DNA of 64,000 nucleotides. It comes from Candidatus Amulumruptor caecigallinarius. Its GTDB lineage: Bacteria; Bacteroidota; Bacteroidia; Bacteroidales; Muribaculaceae. The first letter of the stretch is position 1. Each line of letters starts with the position of its first letter. Shown piece after piece: positions 17,103 through 26,960 of this stretch. The stretch is taken from positions 1 through 64,000 of the forward strand of contig JAMPDP010000005.1 in assembly GCA_023665605.1 (NCBI GenBank). Reading direction: 5' to 3'. The notes beneath the pieces were generated by a model. It was not told where the DNA came from and did no database searches. It saw only the letters and a list, made by a program, of their open reading frames with translations. Both the position numbers and the translations under genes were made by a program.

Positions 17103-18458
17103 TCAGAGGTCGCGCAAGTCGGGCGCGGTGTCGTCGTTGACAGGGATGTCGCGGTTTACGTTGCGTGACCCCACGGCAGCATAGAAGAAGAGGTAGACGA
17201 GCACGGCCACCACAATCCAGTAAGAGGCCATGTAGTGCGAGTTGCCGGCTACCTTCTCCATGATGAACGGCAACACGCCACCGCCAACCACCATCATCAT
17301 AAAGATGCCTGATGCTTTGGCGGTATACTTACCAAGACCCTCCACGGCAAGGTTGAAGATGGCACCCCACATCACGGAGGTACACAGACCGCAAAGCACC
17401 AGGAAGAGTGCGGCAATGGGGACTTCGGCTGTGGTGAATCCATCCTCCACGCTGTATGCAGGCACGTCGATGCGAGCAGAGTTGCCGGTGCAGATGGCAG
17501 TAACCACCAATATGATACCTACGCAGCTCACCACGAGCAGCTGGGTGCGGCTGGACACCTTGCCGGAGATGAATGATGATGTAAACCTGCCCACGAGCAT
17601 AAGCAGCCAATATACGGCAGCTACGGCTCCACCGATGGCAGCGCCATTCTCGGTGATGCCGGAGGCAACAGGGTCAGAGAGGTAGAAGATGAGGATGGCC
17701 GGGATGCCCACTTCCATTCCCACATAGAAGAATATGCCAATCACGCCCAGAACCGTGTGGCGGAAGCTCCAGGGTGAATGTGGATCCTTGGTTTTGACAG
17801 CAGCAGTACGCTCAGGCTCGTAAAGGTTGATGGAAAGGATGGCGAAGAACGCTACCAGGAATATGCCCATGCCGATGAGCAGCAGCGGGCTGACGTCGCT
17901 CATGGCAGTCTTGGGGCCAACCTGACCGATAAGCATGCCTACGAACAGAGGGGTGAGCGTGCCGGCCAGCGAGTTGAAGCTTGATCCGGTCTGAATCAGC
18001 TGGTTGCCACGGTTGCCGCCTCCGCCTATCAGGTTGAGCATCGGGTTGACTACGGTGTTGAGCATGCAGACGCAGAAACCTGACACAAAGGCACCGATAA
18101 GGTAGATTACCAGTGCGGTGATGTCTGTGCCGATGAAGCTGGAGATGTATTGCAGCAGCAGACCCGCGAAGCCCACGGCGAGGGCTATCAGTGTGGTGCG
18201 CTTGTAGCCCACCTTCTGAATCATGTTGCCGGCGGGGATGCCCATGAACAGGTAGGCCAGGAAGTTCATCAGGTTGCCGAGCATACCCGACCAGTCATAG
18301 TGGTTCTTCCAGATGGTGCCCACCGGGGCCGCTAAGTTGGTGACGAAGGAGATCATGGCAAACAGGAAGAACATGGTGATGATGGCCACCACGCTGCTCT
18401 TTTGTTTGCCCGGCGCGGCTGCCTGAGCGGTCGCTTTGGGTTTAGAGTCAGGTTTCAT
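17103..18458 (-). CDS. MFS sugar transporter, FucP/GluP type
   Basis: 451 residues with twelve predicted membrane helices after a polar N-terminus. GIPAGNMIQKVGYKRTTL between helices 2 and 3 matches the MFS motif A position, and NTVVNPMLNLIGGGGNRGNQLIQTGSSFNSLAGTLTP is the conserved FucP-family segment. Likely a proton-coupled importer of a hexose or fucose-like sugar in the inner membrane; the substrate is not deducible. It follows yggS by about 50 bp on the same strand and converges with the flippase gene. Confidence 0.85.
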   Translation of the reverse strand: MKPDSKPKATAQAAAPGKQKSSVVAIITMFFLFAMISFVTNLAAPVGTIWKNHYDWSGMLGNLMNFLAYLFMGIPAGNMIQKVGYKRTTLIALAVGFAGLLLQYISSFIGTDITALVIYLIGAFVSGFCVCMLNTVVNPMLNLIGGGGNRGNQLIQTGSSFNSLAGTLTPLFVGMLIGQVGPKTAMSDVSPLLLIGMGIFLVAFFAILSINLYEPERTAAVKTKDPHSPWSFRHTVLGVIGIFFYVGMEVGIPAILIFYLSDPVASGITENGAAIGGAVAAVYWLLMLVGRFTSSFISGKVSSRTQLLVVSCVGIILVVTAICTGNSARIDVPAYSVEDGFTTAEVPIAALFLVLCGLCTSVMWGAIFNLAVEGLGKYTAKASGIFMMMVVGGGVLPFIMEKVAGNSHYMASYWIVVAVLVYLFFYAAVGSRNVNRDIPVNDDTAPDLRDL

Positions 18459-18509
18459 GGTAATTATTTAGGAATTTCAGTGTCTTGGTTGTGATATTTT
18501 ATAGGGGTA

Positions 18510-19181
18510 TCAGTATTCGCGGTTGCCGAAGATATCTGTACCCACTCTAACCATAGTGGCTCCGTGGCGCAGAGCCAGAGGATAGTCATGGCTCATGCCC
18601 ATGCTAATCTGTCGGAATTCGGGATGTCCCTGCATTACACCTTTGGCCAAAGCGGCTTGTGTGGCAGCTATGGCAGCAAAGTCCGCTTCTACACGGACAG
18701 CATCGTCAGTGTTGCTCGCCATACCCATCACACCGGTGATGGTGACTGCTTGCAGCCCGCCCACTACTTCGGGGGTGAGCTCGGCAAGCAGCTCCTCGGG
18801 TGTGAAGCCGAACTTGGTCTCCTCGCGAGCCACGTGCACCTGCATCAGCGCATTGATGCGCTTGCCGGCACGCAGGGCTTCTGCGTCGAGGAGCCGGAGG
18901 AGTTTGATGGAGTCCACACTCTGCACAGTGTCAATATCCACGGTGAGCAGTTGGCGCACCTTGTTGCTCTGCAAGTGGCCTATAAAGTGCCAGCGAATGT
19001 CGCCGGGAAGTTGCGGGGCCTTGGCCACGAGCTCCTGCACTCGACTTTCGCCGAAGGCGCGCTGCCCTGCGTCATAAGCCTCGCTGAGAGCCTCCACCGG
19101 ATGAAACTTAGACACCGCCACCAGCTCCACGCCCTCTGGGAGCGTGGCGGTGATGTGGTGGAGCGATGTCGTGATACTCAT
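18510..19181 (-). CDS. yggS: YggS/PROSC family PLP-binding protein
   Basis: 223 residues, a single-domain alanine-racemase-like barrel. The PLP lysine is in VAVSKFHP (Lys25), with FGESRVQEL, WHFIGHLQSNK and the C-terminal ISMGMSHDYPLAL and VRVGTDIFG that bind the phosphate. Members keep PLP supply balanced and show no clear enzyme activity. The start overlaps the DUF4494 stop (ATGA), so the two are translationally coupled. Confidence 0.95.
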   Translation of the reverse strand: MSITTSLHHITATLPEGVELVAVSKFHPVEALSEAYDAGQRAFGESRVQELVAKAPQLPGDIRWHFIGHLQSNKVRQLLTVDIDTVQSVDSIKLLRLLDAEALRAGKRINALMQVHVAREETKFGFTPEELLAELTPEVVGGLQAVTITGVMGMASNTDDAVRVEADFAAIAATQAALAKGVMQGHPEFRQISMGMSHDYPLALRHGATMVRVGTDIFGNREY

Positions 19182-19615
19182 ACGGCAGCCTGCATCTTAT
19201 ATACATCCAGAATAGGAGTCTCCGTGATGGAGGCTATCTCATAGTCGGCCAGAGTGCCGCTCATGCCCTTGACGAATGCATCGTACGCACCCTTGAAGTC
19301 ATGCGCCTGCACGAGAATCAGCGAGTAGGACTTCTTCTCAACGGCGGTCTTCTCATCGAGGGTCACGAAGCCGACCTTCACCAGGTAGTAACGGTCAGCC
19401 TCGTCGCTGTCGTCAAAGAAAATCTCGGAAATCTTGGTGCGCTTCACTGCCGAAATCGAGAAGTCGCTTGAGAGGTGAGCCACCTCATCGGTGATACGGG
19501 TTTCGGCCTCGGTGAAGCTCAGTGCGTCAACAAGGAATGTGTCTGTTACTTTCTTCTGTGCGCCATTCTCCATGGTCTTGTCGTAGCGCACCTTGGTTTC
19601 AAACCAGTTTGCCAT
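19178..19615 (-). CDS. DUF4494 protein
   Basis: 145 residues from the ATG at 19615 (MANWFETKVRYDK); a longer frame to 19696 lacks family resemblance and would overlap the promoter. It is a short alpha-beta protein of the Bacteroidetes-restricted DUF4494 family, with VTDTFLVDALSFTEAE and YYLVKVGFVTLDEK segments. Function is unknown. Its place directly before yggS suggests co-expression with PLP homeostasis but proves nothing about role. Confidence 0.85.
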   Translation of the reverse strand: MANWFETKVRYDKTMENGAQKKVTDTFLVDALSFTEAETRITDEVAHLSSDFSISAVKRTKISEIFFDDSDEADRYYLVKVGFVTLDEKTAVEKKSYSLILVQAHDFKGAYDAFVKGMSGTLADYEIASITETPILDVYKMQAAV

Positions 19616-19693
19616 ATCTGTGTGTAAGAGGTATATTTCAGGTAGGAAGTTGTCGAAATCTGTCAGCCGGGGATGTGTATGGATAATTCCATA

Positions 19694-19701
19694 CAAAGAT
19701 A
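19694..19701 (-). promoter_or_regulatory. -7 element for the DUF4494-yggS run
   Basis: TATCTTTG on the minus strand matches TAnnTTTG, about 79 bp before the DUF4494 ATG. No clear -33 element. Confidence 0.45.
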
Positions 19702-19756
19702 ACGCATTTTCGCGTCATTCGGCACCGTGCGCCCCCGGATTTTTTACACGTATCTA

Positions 19757-19787
19757 TAATGCCCTTATGCGGAGGGAGGAGGCATTA
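19757..19787 (-). terminator. Weak hairpin after metY
   Basis: TAATGCC and GGCATTA pair perfectly around a 17-base loop just past the metY stop. An A-rich rather than T-rich stretch follows on the minus strand, so support is weak. Confidence 0.3.
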
Positions 19788-19801
19788 CGAAGCGTCTCGG
19801 G

Positions 19802-21094
19802 TTATGCCTCAGTGTGGAGGGCAATGTGGAGAGCCTGATCAATGTCGGCTATCAGGTCGCTTACATTCTCTATACCCACGCTCAGGCGTATCAGGTCAGG
19901 GGCGATGCCGGCCTCGGCCAGTTGGGCATCCGATAGCTGACGGTGTGTATGGCTCGCGGGATGCAGTACGCAGCTTCTCGCATCGGCCACATGGGTAGCT
20001 ATTGCAATGAGTTTCAGCGAGTCCATAAAGCGTGCGGCAGCAGCACGATCGCCTTTGATGCCGAAGCACATCACCCCGCATGAGCCGTCGGGGAGGTACT
20101 TGTCGGCCAGCGCGCGGTCAGGTGAGTCAGGCAGTGAGCAATAACGTACCCATGCCACGTCCGGGTGCTCATGCAGGTGCTGAGCCACGGCCATGGCGTT
20201 GGAGCAGTGGCGCTCCATGCGCAGGTGCAGCGACTCCAGCCCGAGGTTGAGCAAGAAGGCGTTCTGCGGCGAGGGGATTGCGCCGAGGTCGCGCATCAAC
20301 TGTGCTGTGGCCTTGACAGTGAAGGCTTTGCCCGGAAATGCTTTGGTGTATGTCAGGCCGTGATATGACTCATCAGGAGTGGTCAGACCGGGGAACTTGT
20401 CGGCATGGGCGTCCCAATCAAAGGTTCCACCCTCCACTACCACTCCACCTACAGCAGCTCCGTGACCATCCATGTACTTGGTGGTGGAGTGAGTAACTAT
20501 GTCGGCACCCCACTCTAAGGGGCGGCAGTTCACGGGTGTGGCGAAGGTGTTGTCAACCACCAACGGCACTCCGGCCTCATGCGCAAGCCGTGCGAAGCGC
20601 TCTATGTCAAGCACCCGGCAAGCGGGGTTGGAGATGGTTTCGCCGAAAAAAGCACGTGTCTCGGGGCGCACGGCAGCGCGAATTTCCTCATCAGTGGCAT
20701 CCGGCGATATGAAAGTGGTGTGGATGCCCATTTTGGGGAGGGTGACGGAGAGGAGGTTGTAGGTGCCCCCATATATTTCGTTGGAGGCTACGATGTGACC
20801 ACCGTTTTCGCAGATGTTGAGCAGCGCGAAGAAATTGGCAGCCTGACCGCTGGAGGTGAGGATTGCGGCGGTGCCACCTTCGAGCTGCGCTATCTTGGTG
20901 GCCACGGCATCGTTTGTGGGGTTTTGCAGACGAGTGTAGAAGTATCCTTCTTTTTTCAGGTCAAACAGCTGACCCATCTCATCGGAGGAGGTGTACTTGA
21001 AAGTGGTGCTCTGAATGATGGGCACCTGACGAGGCTCGCCGTTGCCGGGTTGCCAACCGCCTTGCACGCATATGGTGTCAATAGATTGTGACAT
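19802..21094 (-). CDS. metY: O-acetylhomoserine sulfhydrylase MetY
   Basis: 430 residues. A Cys/Met-metabolism PLP enzyme that condenses O-acetylhomoserine with sulfide to give homocysteine. Landmarks are YTRLQNPT, the SSGQAA phosphate loop, VVDNTFATP and THSTTKYMDGHG with the PLP Lys206. The insertions and length near 430 fit MetY rather than cystathionine synthase. The partner metX lies at 24.7 kb, giving direct-sulfhydrylation methionine synthesis. Its promoter region contains an eight-unit 10-bp repeat array. Confidence 0.94.
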   Translation of the reverse strand: MSQSIDTICVQGGWQPGNGEPRQVPIIQSTTFKYTSSDEMGQLFDLKKEGYFYTRLQNPTNDAVATKIAQLEGGTAAILTSSGQAANFFALLNICENGGHIVASNEIYGGTYNLLSVTLPKMGIHTTFISPDATDEEIRAAVRPETRAFFGETISNPACRVLDIERFARLAHEAGVPLVVDNTFATPVNCRPLEWGADIVTHSTTKYMDGHGAAVGGVVVEGGTFDWDAHADKFPGLTTPDESYHGLTYTKAFPGKAFTVKATAQLMRDLGAIPSPQNAFLLNLGLESLHLRMERHCSNAMAVAQHLHEHPDVAWVRYCSLPDSPDRALADKYLPDGSCGVMCFGIKGDRAAAARFMDSLKLIAIATHVADARSCVLHPASHTHRQLSDAQLAEAGIAPDLIRLSVGIENVSDLIADIDQALHIALHTEA

Positions 21095-21119
21095 ATTATT
21101 ATGAATTAGTTATCAAAAG

Positions 21120-21151
21120 GAAAGTTATCAAGATTAATCAAGATTAATCAA
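21120..21151 (-). promoter_or_regulatory. Predicted metY promoter abutting the repeat array
   Basis: On the minus strand TAACTTTC (21120-21127) is one base off the -7 consensus. TTG at 21149-21151, supplied by the repeat array, lies 21 bp upstream. The leader to the metY ATG would be about 20-25 bases. Confidence 0.5.
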
Positions 21152-21210
21152 GATTAATCAGGAATAATCAGGAATAATCGGGATTAATCGAGATTAATCG
21201 GGATTAATCC
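21131..21210. repeat. Eight tandem 10-bp units, mainly GATTAATC
   Basis: Eight exact 10-bp units in sequence: three AGATTAATCA, two GGAATAATC-type, then GGATTAATCG, AGATTAATCG and GGATTAATCC. Six carry the perfect 8-bp palindrome GATTAATC. The array begins at the -33 region of the metY promoter and ends inside the 3' end of the HD-domain gene, whose last codons and stop it supplies. Confidence 0.95.
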
Positions 21211-21757
21211 CGAACTCACGGTGCATAGCCTCGAATCGCTCCGACTGCTCCGGGCCGAACGCTGCCATTGAAGCGCGCACCCGCTCCAGAGGCTTGGCCT
21301 CGGTGAGCCGTCCGGGAGTCTTGCTGTAAAACTTATCAGCGTAGCACACAAGGCGCTCCACCATGCTCTCAGGCAGGAAATCGCGATGGGGGAGAGGGAG
21401 GTTGCCGGCGATGATCTCTTCTCGTGAGAGTCCGGCACCGGTGTGACGCTCTGCTACGCGAGCCCACTCTTCGGGGGCTCCGAGTGCTCGTAGCATCTCT
21501 GCGCCGTTGATGCCGTGCCGCAGATACGGTTCCGTGCCGTAGCAGTGGATGCCCGGGGCGTTGCAGCGCACTATGCCGATGTCATGCAGCATGGCCGCAT
21601 CCTCTACAAGTTGCGTATTCACGTCAAGGCCACGTTCAGATACTATCCTCACAGCCAAGTCTGCCACGGCCCGGCAGTGAGTGATATAAATATCCCGCAG
21701 GGGCGTGCCTGCGGGATAATATTGGTCTATGATCTCACCCGGTGTAGGATGGTTCAT
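21194..21757 (-). CDS. HD-domain phosphohydrolase-like protein
   Basis: 187 residues from an ATG. HD metal ligands are visible: His in THCRAVADLA, the His-Asp pair in AAMLHDIGI, a His in LRHGINGAEML, HTG in AERHTGAGL and a later Asp in CYADKFYSKT. The family hydrolyses phosphoesters, often nucleotides; the substrate here is unknown. The final residues GINPD and the stop are encoded by the 10-bp repeat array, so array changes would alter its C-terminus. Confidence 0.85.
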   Translation of the reverse strand: MNHPTPGEIIDQYYPAGTPLRDIYITHCRAVADLAVRIVSERGLDVNTQLVEDAAMLHDIGIVRCNAPGIHCYGTEPYLRHGINGAEMLRALGAPEEWARVAERHTGAGLSREEIIAGNLPLPHRDFLPESMVERLVCYADKFYSKTPGRLTEAKPLERVRASMAAFGPEQSERFEAMHREFGINPD

Positions 21758-21781
21758 GATTTAGCTGTGGGTCTGTTGGGG

Positions 21782-22810
21782 TCAGTCAATGATGGTGTTC
21801 CAGCTGTAGATGTCCTCAGCCTCACCGAGCTGGATGGCGCGGAGCTTCTCATAGAGGGCTGTCACGACGGGGCCGGGCTTCCCATCCTTGGCAATCACAT
21901 ACTTGCGGCCGGTGTCAAGGTCATCAATCTCTGCCACGGGCGATGCCACGGCCGCAGTGCCGCAGGCTGCTGCCTCGTCAATCTCGGCAAGCTCCTCCAC
22001 GGTGATGTGGCGGCGCTCCACATTAAGGCCCATATCCTCGGCAAGCTGCTGGAGCGAGCGGTTGGTCACGGAGGGGAGAATGCTCTCGCTGGCGGGGGTG
22101 ATGTATGAGTCGCCCTTCACGGCAAAGAAGTTGGCGGGGCCGCACTCGTCAAGGTATTTCTTCTCCTTCGGGTCAAGGTAGAGCACGGCGGAGTAGCCAA
22201 GGTCGTGGGCATGCTGGCCGGCCACGAGCGACGCGGCATAGTTGCCGCCGCACTTGAAGCGGCCTGTACCCTTGGGTGCCACGCGGTCATACTCACGGCT
22301 TATGCAAATGTTCGTCGGCTTGAAGCCCCCTTTGAAGTAAGGCCCTACGGGGGTGACCAGTATCATGAAGAGGTATTCACTGGAGGGCTGCACACCCACG
22401 CCGGCTGAAATGCCGATTTCCAGAGGACGGATATAAAGCGATGCCCCGCTGCCATAGGGAGGGATGAAGCGCTCGTTGAGCTTCACAGCCTTCTTCACCA
22501 TCTCGGCAAACAGCGCCTCGGGTACCGGCTCCATCAGGAGGCCGCGTGCTGAATCGGCGATGCGACGGGCATTCTCCTCAAGCCTGAACACCCGCACCTT
22601 GCCATCCTTGCCTCGGAAGGCCTTCATCCCCTCGAAGATTTCCTGGCCGTAATGGAGGGAGGTAGCGGCTATGTGAAGGTTGACGGTCTCGGAGTCTGTC
22701 ACTTCGATATCGCCCCATTTGCCGTCGCGGAAGTAGCAACGCACGTTGTAGTCGGTCTTAATGTAGCCGAATGGGAGGTTGGCCCAGTCCAAGTCCGGTT
22801 GTTGGTTCAT
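21782..22810 (-). CDS. ilvE: Branched-chain amino acid aminotransferase
   Basis: 342 residues, class IV fold. It exchanges amino groups between glutamate and the keto acids of Leu, Ile and Val. LHYGQEIFEGMKAFRG, YIRPLEIG, the PLP lysine in GTGRFKCGGNYAAS (Lys186) and the ECGPANFFAV and EIDEAAACGTAAV segments match the 340-residue type II IlvE form. A full consensus promoter lies 79-110 bp upstream, so it is transcribed apart from lepA. Confidence 0.95.
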   Translation of the reverse strand: MNQQPDLDWANLPFGYIKTDYNVRCYFRDGKWGDIEVTDSETVNLHIAATSLHYGQEIFEGMKAFRGKDGKVRVFRLEENARRIADSARGLLMEPVPEALFAEMVKKAVKLNERFIPPYGSGASLYIRPLEIGISAGVGVQPSSEYLFMILVTPVGPYFKGGFKPTNICISREYDRVAPKGTGRFKCGGNYAASLVAGQHAHDLGYSAVLYLDPKEKKYLDECGPANFFAVKGDSYITPASESILPSVTNRSLQQLAEDMGLNVERRHITVEELAEIDEAAACGTAAVASPVAEIDDLDTGRKYVIAKDGKPGPVVTALYEKLRAIQLGEAEDIYSWNTIID

Positions 22811-22888
22811 CTGCTGTCAGAGTGTAAGTTAGTGTCTGTGTCGGAATGACAAAGTGTGAGTCAGCCCAGCTTTGCCGTTTACATATTG

Positions 22889-22920
22889 CAAAGTTAAACG
22901 ATTTCGCCCGCCGCTCCAAA
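22889..22920 (-). promoter_or_regulatory. Consensus promoter for ilvE
   Basis: Read on the minus strand: TTTG (22917-22920), 20 bp, TAACTTTG (22889-22896). Both boxes are perfect. The transcript leader would be about 70 bases. Confidence 0.85.
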
Positions 22921-22926
22921 AAAACT

Positions 22927-24714
22927 TCAGTCGAGCTTGAGCACGGCGAGGAAGGCTTTCTGAGGCACTTCCACGGAACCAATCTGCTTCATGCGCTTCT
23001 TGCCCTTCTTCTGCTTCTCCAACAACTTGCGCTTGCGAGATATGTCGCCACCGTAGCACTTGGCAGTAACATCCTTGCGCACGGCCTTGATGGTCTCGCG
23101 CGCAATGATTTTTGCTCCGATGGCAGCCTGGATGGCAATGTCAAACTGCTGACGCGGTATCAGCTCCTTCAGCTTCTCACACATACGGCGCCCGAATGTC
23201 ACGGCATTGTCGGCATGGGTGAGGGTGGAGAGGGCGTCAACGCTCTCGCCGTTGAGCAGGATGTCAAGCTTCACGAGCTTTGACTCGCGGAAGTCATGCA
23301 GATGGTAGTCGAATGAGGCATATCCCTTGGATATGCTCTTGAGCTTGTCATAGAAGTCTATCACAATCTCGCCAAGAGGCATATCAAAGGTCATCTCCAT
23401 GCGGTTGCCGGAGATGTATTCCTGCTTCACAAGCTCGCCGCGTTTACTCAGGCAAAGCGTCATAATCGGACCGATAAACTCGGCTGCGGTGATTACGGTG
23501 GCGCGGATGTAGGGCTCCTCGATGTGGTCAATCAGCGTGGGGTCGGGCAGGCCCGAGGGGTTGTGAACCTCGCGCACGTTGCCCTGCTTGTCGTATACTT
23601 TGTAGCTTACGTTGGGCACAGTGGTGATCACATCCATGTCAAACTCGCGGCCCAGTCTCTCCTGAATGATTTCCATGTGAAGCAGACCGAGGAAGCCGCA
23701 ACGGAACCCGAAGCCCAGTGCTGCCGAACTCTCGGGCTGGAAAGTGAGAGAGGCATCGTTGAGCTGGAGCTTTTCGAGTGAGGAGCGCAGGTTTTCGAAA
23801 TCCTCTGTCTCGATGGGGTAGACGCCGGCGAACACCATCGGTTTCACCTCCTCAAATCCCTCGATAGCCTTGGCGCAGGGACGCTCCACGTGTGTGATGG
23901 TGTCGCCAACCTTCACTTCACGGGATGTCTTTATGCCTGAGATAATATAGCCCACGTTGCCCGCCGAGAGCTCGCGGCGCGGATCCATGTCGAGTTTGAG
24001 CACGCCGATTTCGTCGGCGTGATACTCCTTGCCCGTAGCCACGAATTTCACGAAGTCATCCTTGCGGATGGTGCCGTTCACTATCTTGAAATAGGCAATG
24101 ATGCCGCGGAAGGGGTTGAACACCGAGTCGAAGATGAGAGCCTGCAACGGTGCCTCCGGGTCACCCTTTGGTGCGGGCACGCGCTCCACGATGGCGCGCA
24201 GTACATCCTCGATGCCGAAGCCGGTCTTGCCGGACGCACGCACTATCTCATCACGGTCGCAACCCAGCAGTTCCACTATCTGATCCTCCACCTCTTCGGG
24301 CTTGGCCGAGTCGAGGTCTACCTTGTTGATTACAGGTATTATCTCCAGGTCATTGTCAATGGCCATGTAGAGGTTGGAGATCGTCTGCGCCTGAATACCC
24401 TGTGAGGCATCAACTATCAGCAGAGCCCCCTCGCATGCTGCTATGGAGCGGCTAACCTCGTAGGAGAAGTCCACATGCCCCGGAGTGTCAATGAGGTTGA
24501 GCGTATATTTCTCGCCGTCAAGCTCATAGTCCATCTGTATGGCGTGGCTCTTGATGGTGATACCGCGCTCGCGCTCCAGGTCCATGTCATCGAGCACTTG
24601 AGCCTGCAGGTCCTTGCCGGTGACGGTCTTGGTGTATTCGAGCAGGCGGTCAGCCAGCGTGCTCTTGCCGTGGTCTATGTGGGCTATGATGCAGAAGTTG
24701 CGTATGTGGTTCAT
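22927..24714 (-). CDS. lepA: Elongation factor 4 LepA
   Basis: 595 residues. A translational GTPase that acts on stalled or mis-translocated ribosomes and in 30S assembly. G1 AHIDHGKST (about 12-20), G2/G3 RGITIKSHA and [12 protein letters not shown]4 NKVDL, and the LepA-specific C-terminal part [26 protein letters not shown] are clear. Length is standard. It follows metX by 13 bp on the same strand. Confidence 0.97.
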   Translation of the reverse strand: MNHIRNFCIIAHIDHGKSTLADRLLEYTKTVTGKDLQAQVLDDMDLERERGITIKSHAIQMDYELDGEKYTLNLIDTPGHVDFSYEVSRSIAACEGALLIVDASQGIQAQTISNLYMAIDNDLEIIPVINKVDLDSAKPEEVEDQIVELLGCDRDEIVRASGKTGFGIEDVLRAIVERVPAPKGDPEAPLQALIFDSVFNPFRGIIAYFKIVNGTIRKDDFVKFVATGKEYHADEIGVLKLDMDPRRELSAGNVGYIISGIKTSREVKVGDTITHVERPCAKAIEGFEEVKPMVFAGVYPIETEDFENLRSSLEKLQLNDASLTFQPESSAALGFGFRCGFLGLLHMEIIQERLGREFDMDVITTVPNVSYKVYDKQGNVREVHNPSGLPDPTLIDHIEEPYIRATVITAAEFIGPIMTLCLSKRGELVKQEYISGNRMEMTFDMPLGEIVIDFYDKLKSISKGYASFDYHLHDFRESKLVKLDILLNGESVDALSTLTHADNAVTFGRRMCEKLKELIPRQQFDIAIQAAIGAKIIARETIKAVRKDVTAKCYGGDISRKRKLLEKQKKGKKRMKQIGSVEVPQKAFLAVLKLD

Positions 24715-24727
24715 CGTCCGTGATGTT

Positions 24728-25738
24728 TCAGCTGTTTATGAACGGGTAAAAGACGGCGTTGAGCGCCTCATGCTCCACCAGGAAGCCGTCATGGCCGAAG
24801 CGGCTCTCTATCTGGTCATACTCGGCAGCGGGGATGCTGGCCGCCAAGAGCTTAACCTCGTCAGGGGGGAAGACTATGTCGGTGGTAATTCCAACCACAA
24901 GCGTGCGTGCCTTGATGCGTGCCAGGGCTGCATCAACGCCTCCGCGCCCGCGTCCTATGTCGTGGGTGTCGAAGCTGTGCAGGATGGCGTGGTAGCTGTA
25001 CACGTCAAAACGCTTCACCAGTTTCTCACCCTGATAACGCTGGTAGGAGGATGCGCGGTGTATGGCGGGGAGCTCCTCGGTGTCGCGCTGAGTGAGATTG
25101 TAGCCGTAAGGACCGCGATAGCTCAGCAGGGCTATGGCGCGGGCTGCGGCAAGACCCTTCTTGGCGGCATCAAGAGAACGAACGCCCCATTCCGGGTCAG
25201 CCTCTATGGCCATGCGCTGAGTCTCGTCAAGGGCTATGCTCCATGGTGATGCGGTGGCATCCGTGGCCATCAGCACCATGCGCTCCATCATATCGGGGTC
25301 ACTAACGGCCCACTCAATAGCCTGGAAGCCACCCACGCTAACCCCCACGAGGGTATGGATGCGGCTGATGCCGAGGTGACGCGCCAGGAGTTTGTGAGCC
25401 TCCACCATGTCGCGGATGGTGTAGGCTGGGAAGCGATCAAGATAAAGCTCGCCGGTGGCCGGGTCGGTGTGGTTGGGACCGGTGGTGCCGTAGGGGGAGC
25501 CGAGGAAGTTGGCGCACACCACAAAGTGCTTCTCCGGGTCAAGAAACTTGCCGGACTCCACGGTGCCGGGCCACCAGTCCTTCACGTCGGAGTTGGCTGT
25601 AAGGCCGTGGCACACCCACACCACATTGTCCTTCTCAGGCGAGAGGGTGCCGTAAGTGTGGTAGGCTATGCGCAGGTGAGGGAGCGTACCTCCCAATTCC
25701 AGGGGAAAAGTCCCCTCATGGTCATAATATTGCGTCAT
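24728..25738 (-). CDS. metX: Homoserine O-acetyltransferase
   Basis: 336 residues, alpha/beta hydrolase. It acetylates homoserine from acetyl-CoA for Met[17 protein letters not shown], the [12 protein letters not shown] loop, the nucleophile Ser134 in GVSVGGFQA, an Asp in the [10 protein letters not shown] region and the His in [10 protein letters not shown] make up the site. Shorter than some homologues but complete. It sits between ribBA and lepA in a tight run. Confidence 0.94.
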   Translation of the reverse strand: MTQYYDHEGTFPLELGGTLPHLRIAYHTYGTLSPEKDNVVWVCHGLTANSDVKDWWPGTVESGKFLDPEKHFVVCANFLGSPYGTTGPNHTDPATGELYLDRFPAYTIRDMVEAHKLLARHLGISRIHTLVGVSVGGFQAIEWAVSDPDMMERMVLMATDATASPWSIALDETQRMAIEADPEWGVRSLDAAKKGLAAARAIALLSYRGPYGYNLTQRDTEELPAIHRASSYQRYQGEKLVKRFDVYSYHAILHSFDTHDIGRGRGGVDAALARIKARTLVVGITTDIVFPPDEVKLLAASIPAAEYDQIESRFGHDGFLVEHEALNAVFYPFINS

Positions 25739-25746
25739 CAGGCTGT

Positions 25747-26958
25747 TTAGCTCTCGTGGAGTGTGTGGCCCATGCGCTCCTTCTTGGTGTGGAGGTAAGC
25801 GCGGTTATACTTGTTGGGGTGCACCTCGATAGGCACGTTCTCCACCACGCGGAGGCCGAAGCCTTCGAGGCCGGTGCGCTTCACGGGGTTGTTGGTAATC
25901 AGGCGCATATCATGCACGCCGAGCTGTGATAGAATCTGCGCTCCCACACCATAGTCTCGCTCGTCAGCTTTGTGGCCGAGGTGCAGGTTGGCATCAACGG
26001 TGTCCAGCCCCTCCTCCTGGAGTTTGTAAGCTTTGATTTTCTCCATCAGACCAATGCCGCGTCCCTCCTGGTTGAGGTAGAGTATCAGGCCACGACCCTC
26101 TTTGTCAACCATCTGCATGGCGCGGTGAAGCTGTTCGCCGCAGTCGCAGCGCATGGAGCCGAATATGTCGCCTGTGGCGCATGAGGAGTGCACACGGAGG
26201 AGTACCGGTTCAGGGGTAGTGATGTCTCCCTTGATCAGAGCCACATGCTCGAGCCCGTTGTCGAGCTGACGGAAGGGGATAAGACGGAAGTGTCCCCACT
26301 CGGTGGGAAGGTCGACCTCCACCCCACGCTCCACCAGTGTCTCGTGCTTGAGGCGATAGGCTATGAGGTCACGGATGCTTACCAGCTTCAGCCCCCATTC
26401 ATCAGCACGCTCTCGCAACTGGGGCAGACGGGCCATGGTGCCGTCAGGGTTGAGTATCTCTATGAGTGCTGCCGCCGGAGTAAGGCCGCTCAGGCGTGCC
26501 AAGTCAATGGCGGCCTCGGTGTGACCGGCACGCTTGAGTACGCCCTGGTTCTGAGCATATAGGGGGTGTACATGGCCGGGGCGCCCGAAGATGTCGGCCG
26601 TTGCAGTGGGGTCGGCCAAGGCGTTGATGGTGGCGGCGCGGTCATGGGCCGACACGCCGGTGGTGCATCCGGGGAGCTTGTCTACGGTCACGGTGAATGG
26701 GGTGCCGAGCATGGAGGTGTTGTCCTCAACCTGGCGGGTGAGCTTGAGCTCCTCGCAGCGCGATATGGTGAGTGGTGCGCAGAGCTCGCCGCGGGCATTG
26801 GTCACCATGAAGTTGACATCTTCAGGGCGCACCTTCTCAGCGGCGATGATGAGGTCACCCTCGTTCTCGCGGTCTTCGTCGTCAACCACTATCACGAACT
26901 TGCCGTTACGGAAGTCCTCCAGGGCCTCCTCTATGGTGTCGAGCTTTATATCTTTCAT
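25747..26958 (-). CDS. ribBA: Bifunctional riboflavin enzyme RibBA
   Basis: 403 residues. The N-terminal half (about 1-200) is 3,4-dihydroxybutanone-4-phosphate synthase, with [26 protein letters not shown] and [14 protein letters not shown]. The C-terminal half is GTP cyclohydrolase II, with [21 protein letters not shown] (zinc cysteines) and [11 protein letters not shown]. Together they make the two riboflavin precursors. It starts 2 bp after the LptF/G stop. No FMN riboswitch is visible because the gene is internal to the run. Confidence 0.96.
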   Translation of the reverse strand: MKDIKLDTIEEALEDFRNGKFVIVVDDEDRENEGDLIIAAEKVRPEDVNFMVTNARGELCAPLTISRCEELKLTRQVEDNTSMLGTPFTVTVDKLPGCTTGVSAHDRAATINALADPTATADIFGRPGHVHPLYAQNQGVLKRAGHTEAAIDLARLSGLTPAAALIEILNPDGTMARLPQLRERADEWGLKLVSIRDLIAYRLKHETLVERGVEVDLPTEWGHFRLIPFRQLDNGLEHVALIKGDITTPEPVLLRVHSSCATGDIFGSMRCDCGEQLHRAMQMVDKEGRGLILYLNQEGRGIGLMEKIKAYKLQEEGLDTVDANLHLGHKADERDYGVGAQILSQLGVHDMRLITNNPVKRTGLEGFGLRVVENVPIEVHPNKYNRAYLHTKKERMGHTLHES

Positions 26959-26960
26959 TG

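Noticed and set aside
21131..21210. CRISPR array
   Set aside because: Units are 10 bp in direct contact with no spacers and no cas genes nearby; it is a tandem repeat.
20000..23000. SAM, leucine or other riboswitch or attenuator before metY and ilvE
   Set aside because: Leaders are short (about 20 and 70 bases) and show no aptamer-like pairing or leader peptide that I can see.
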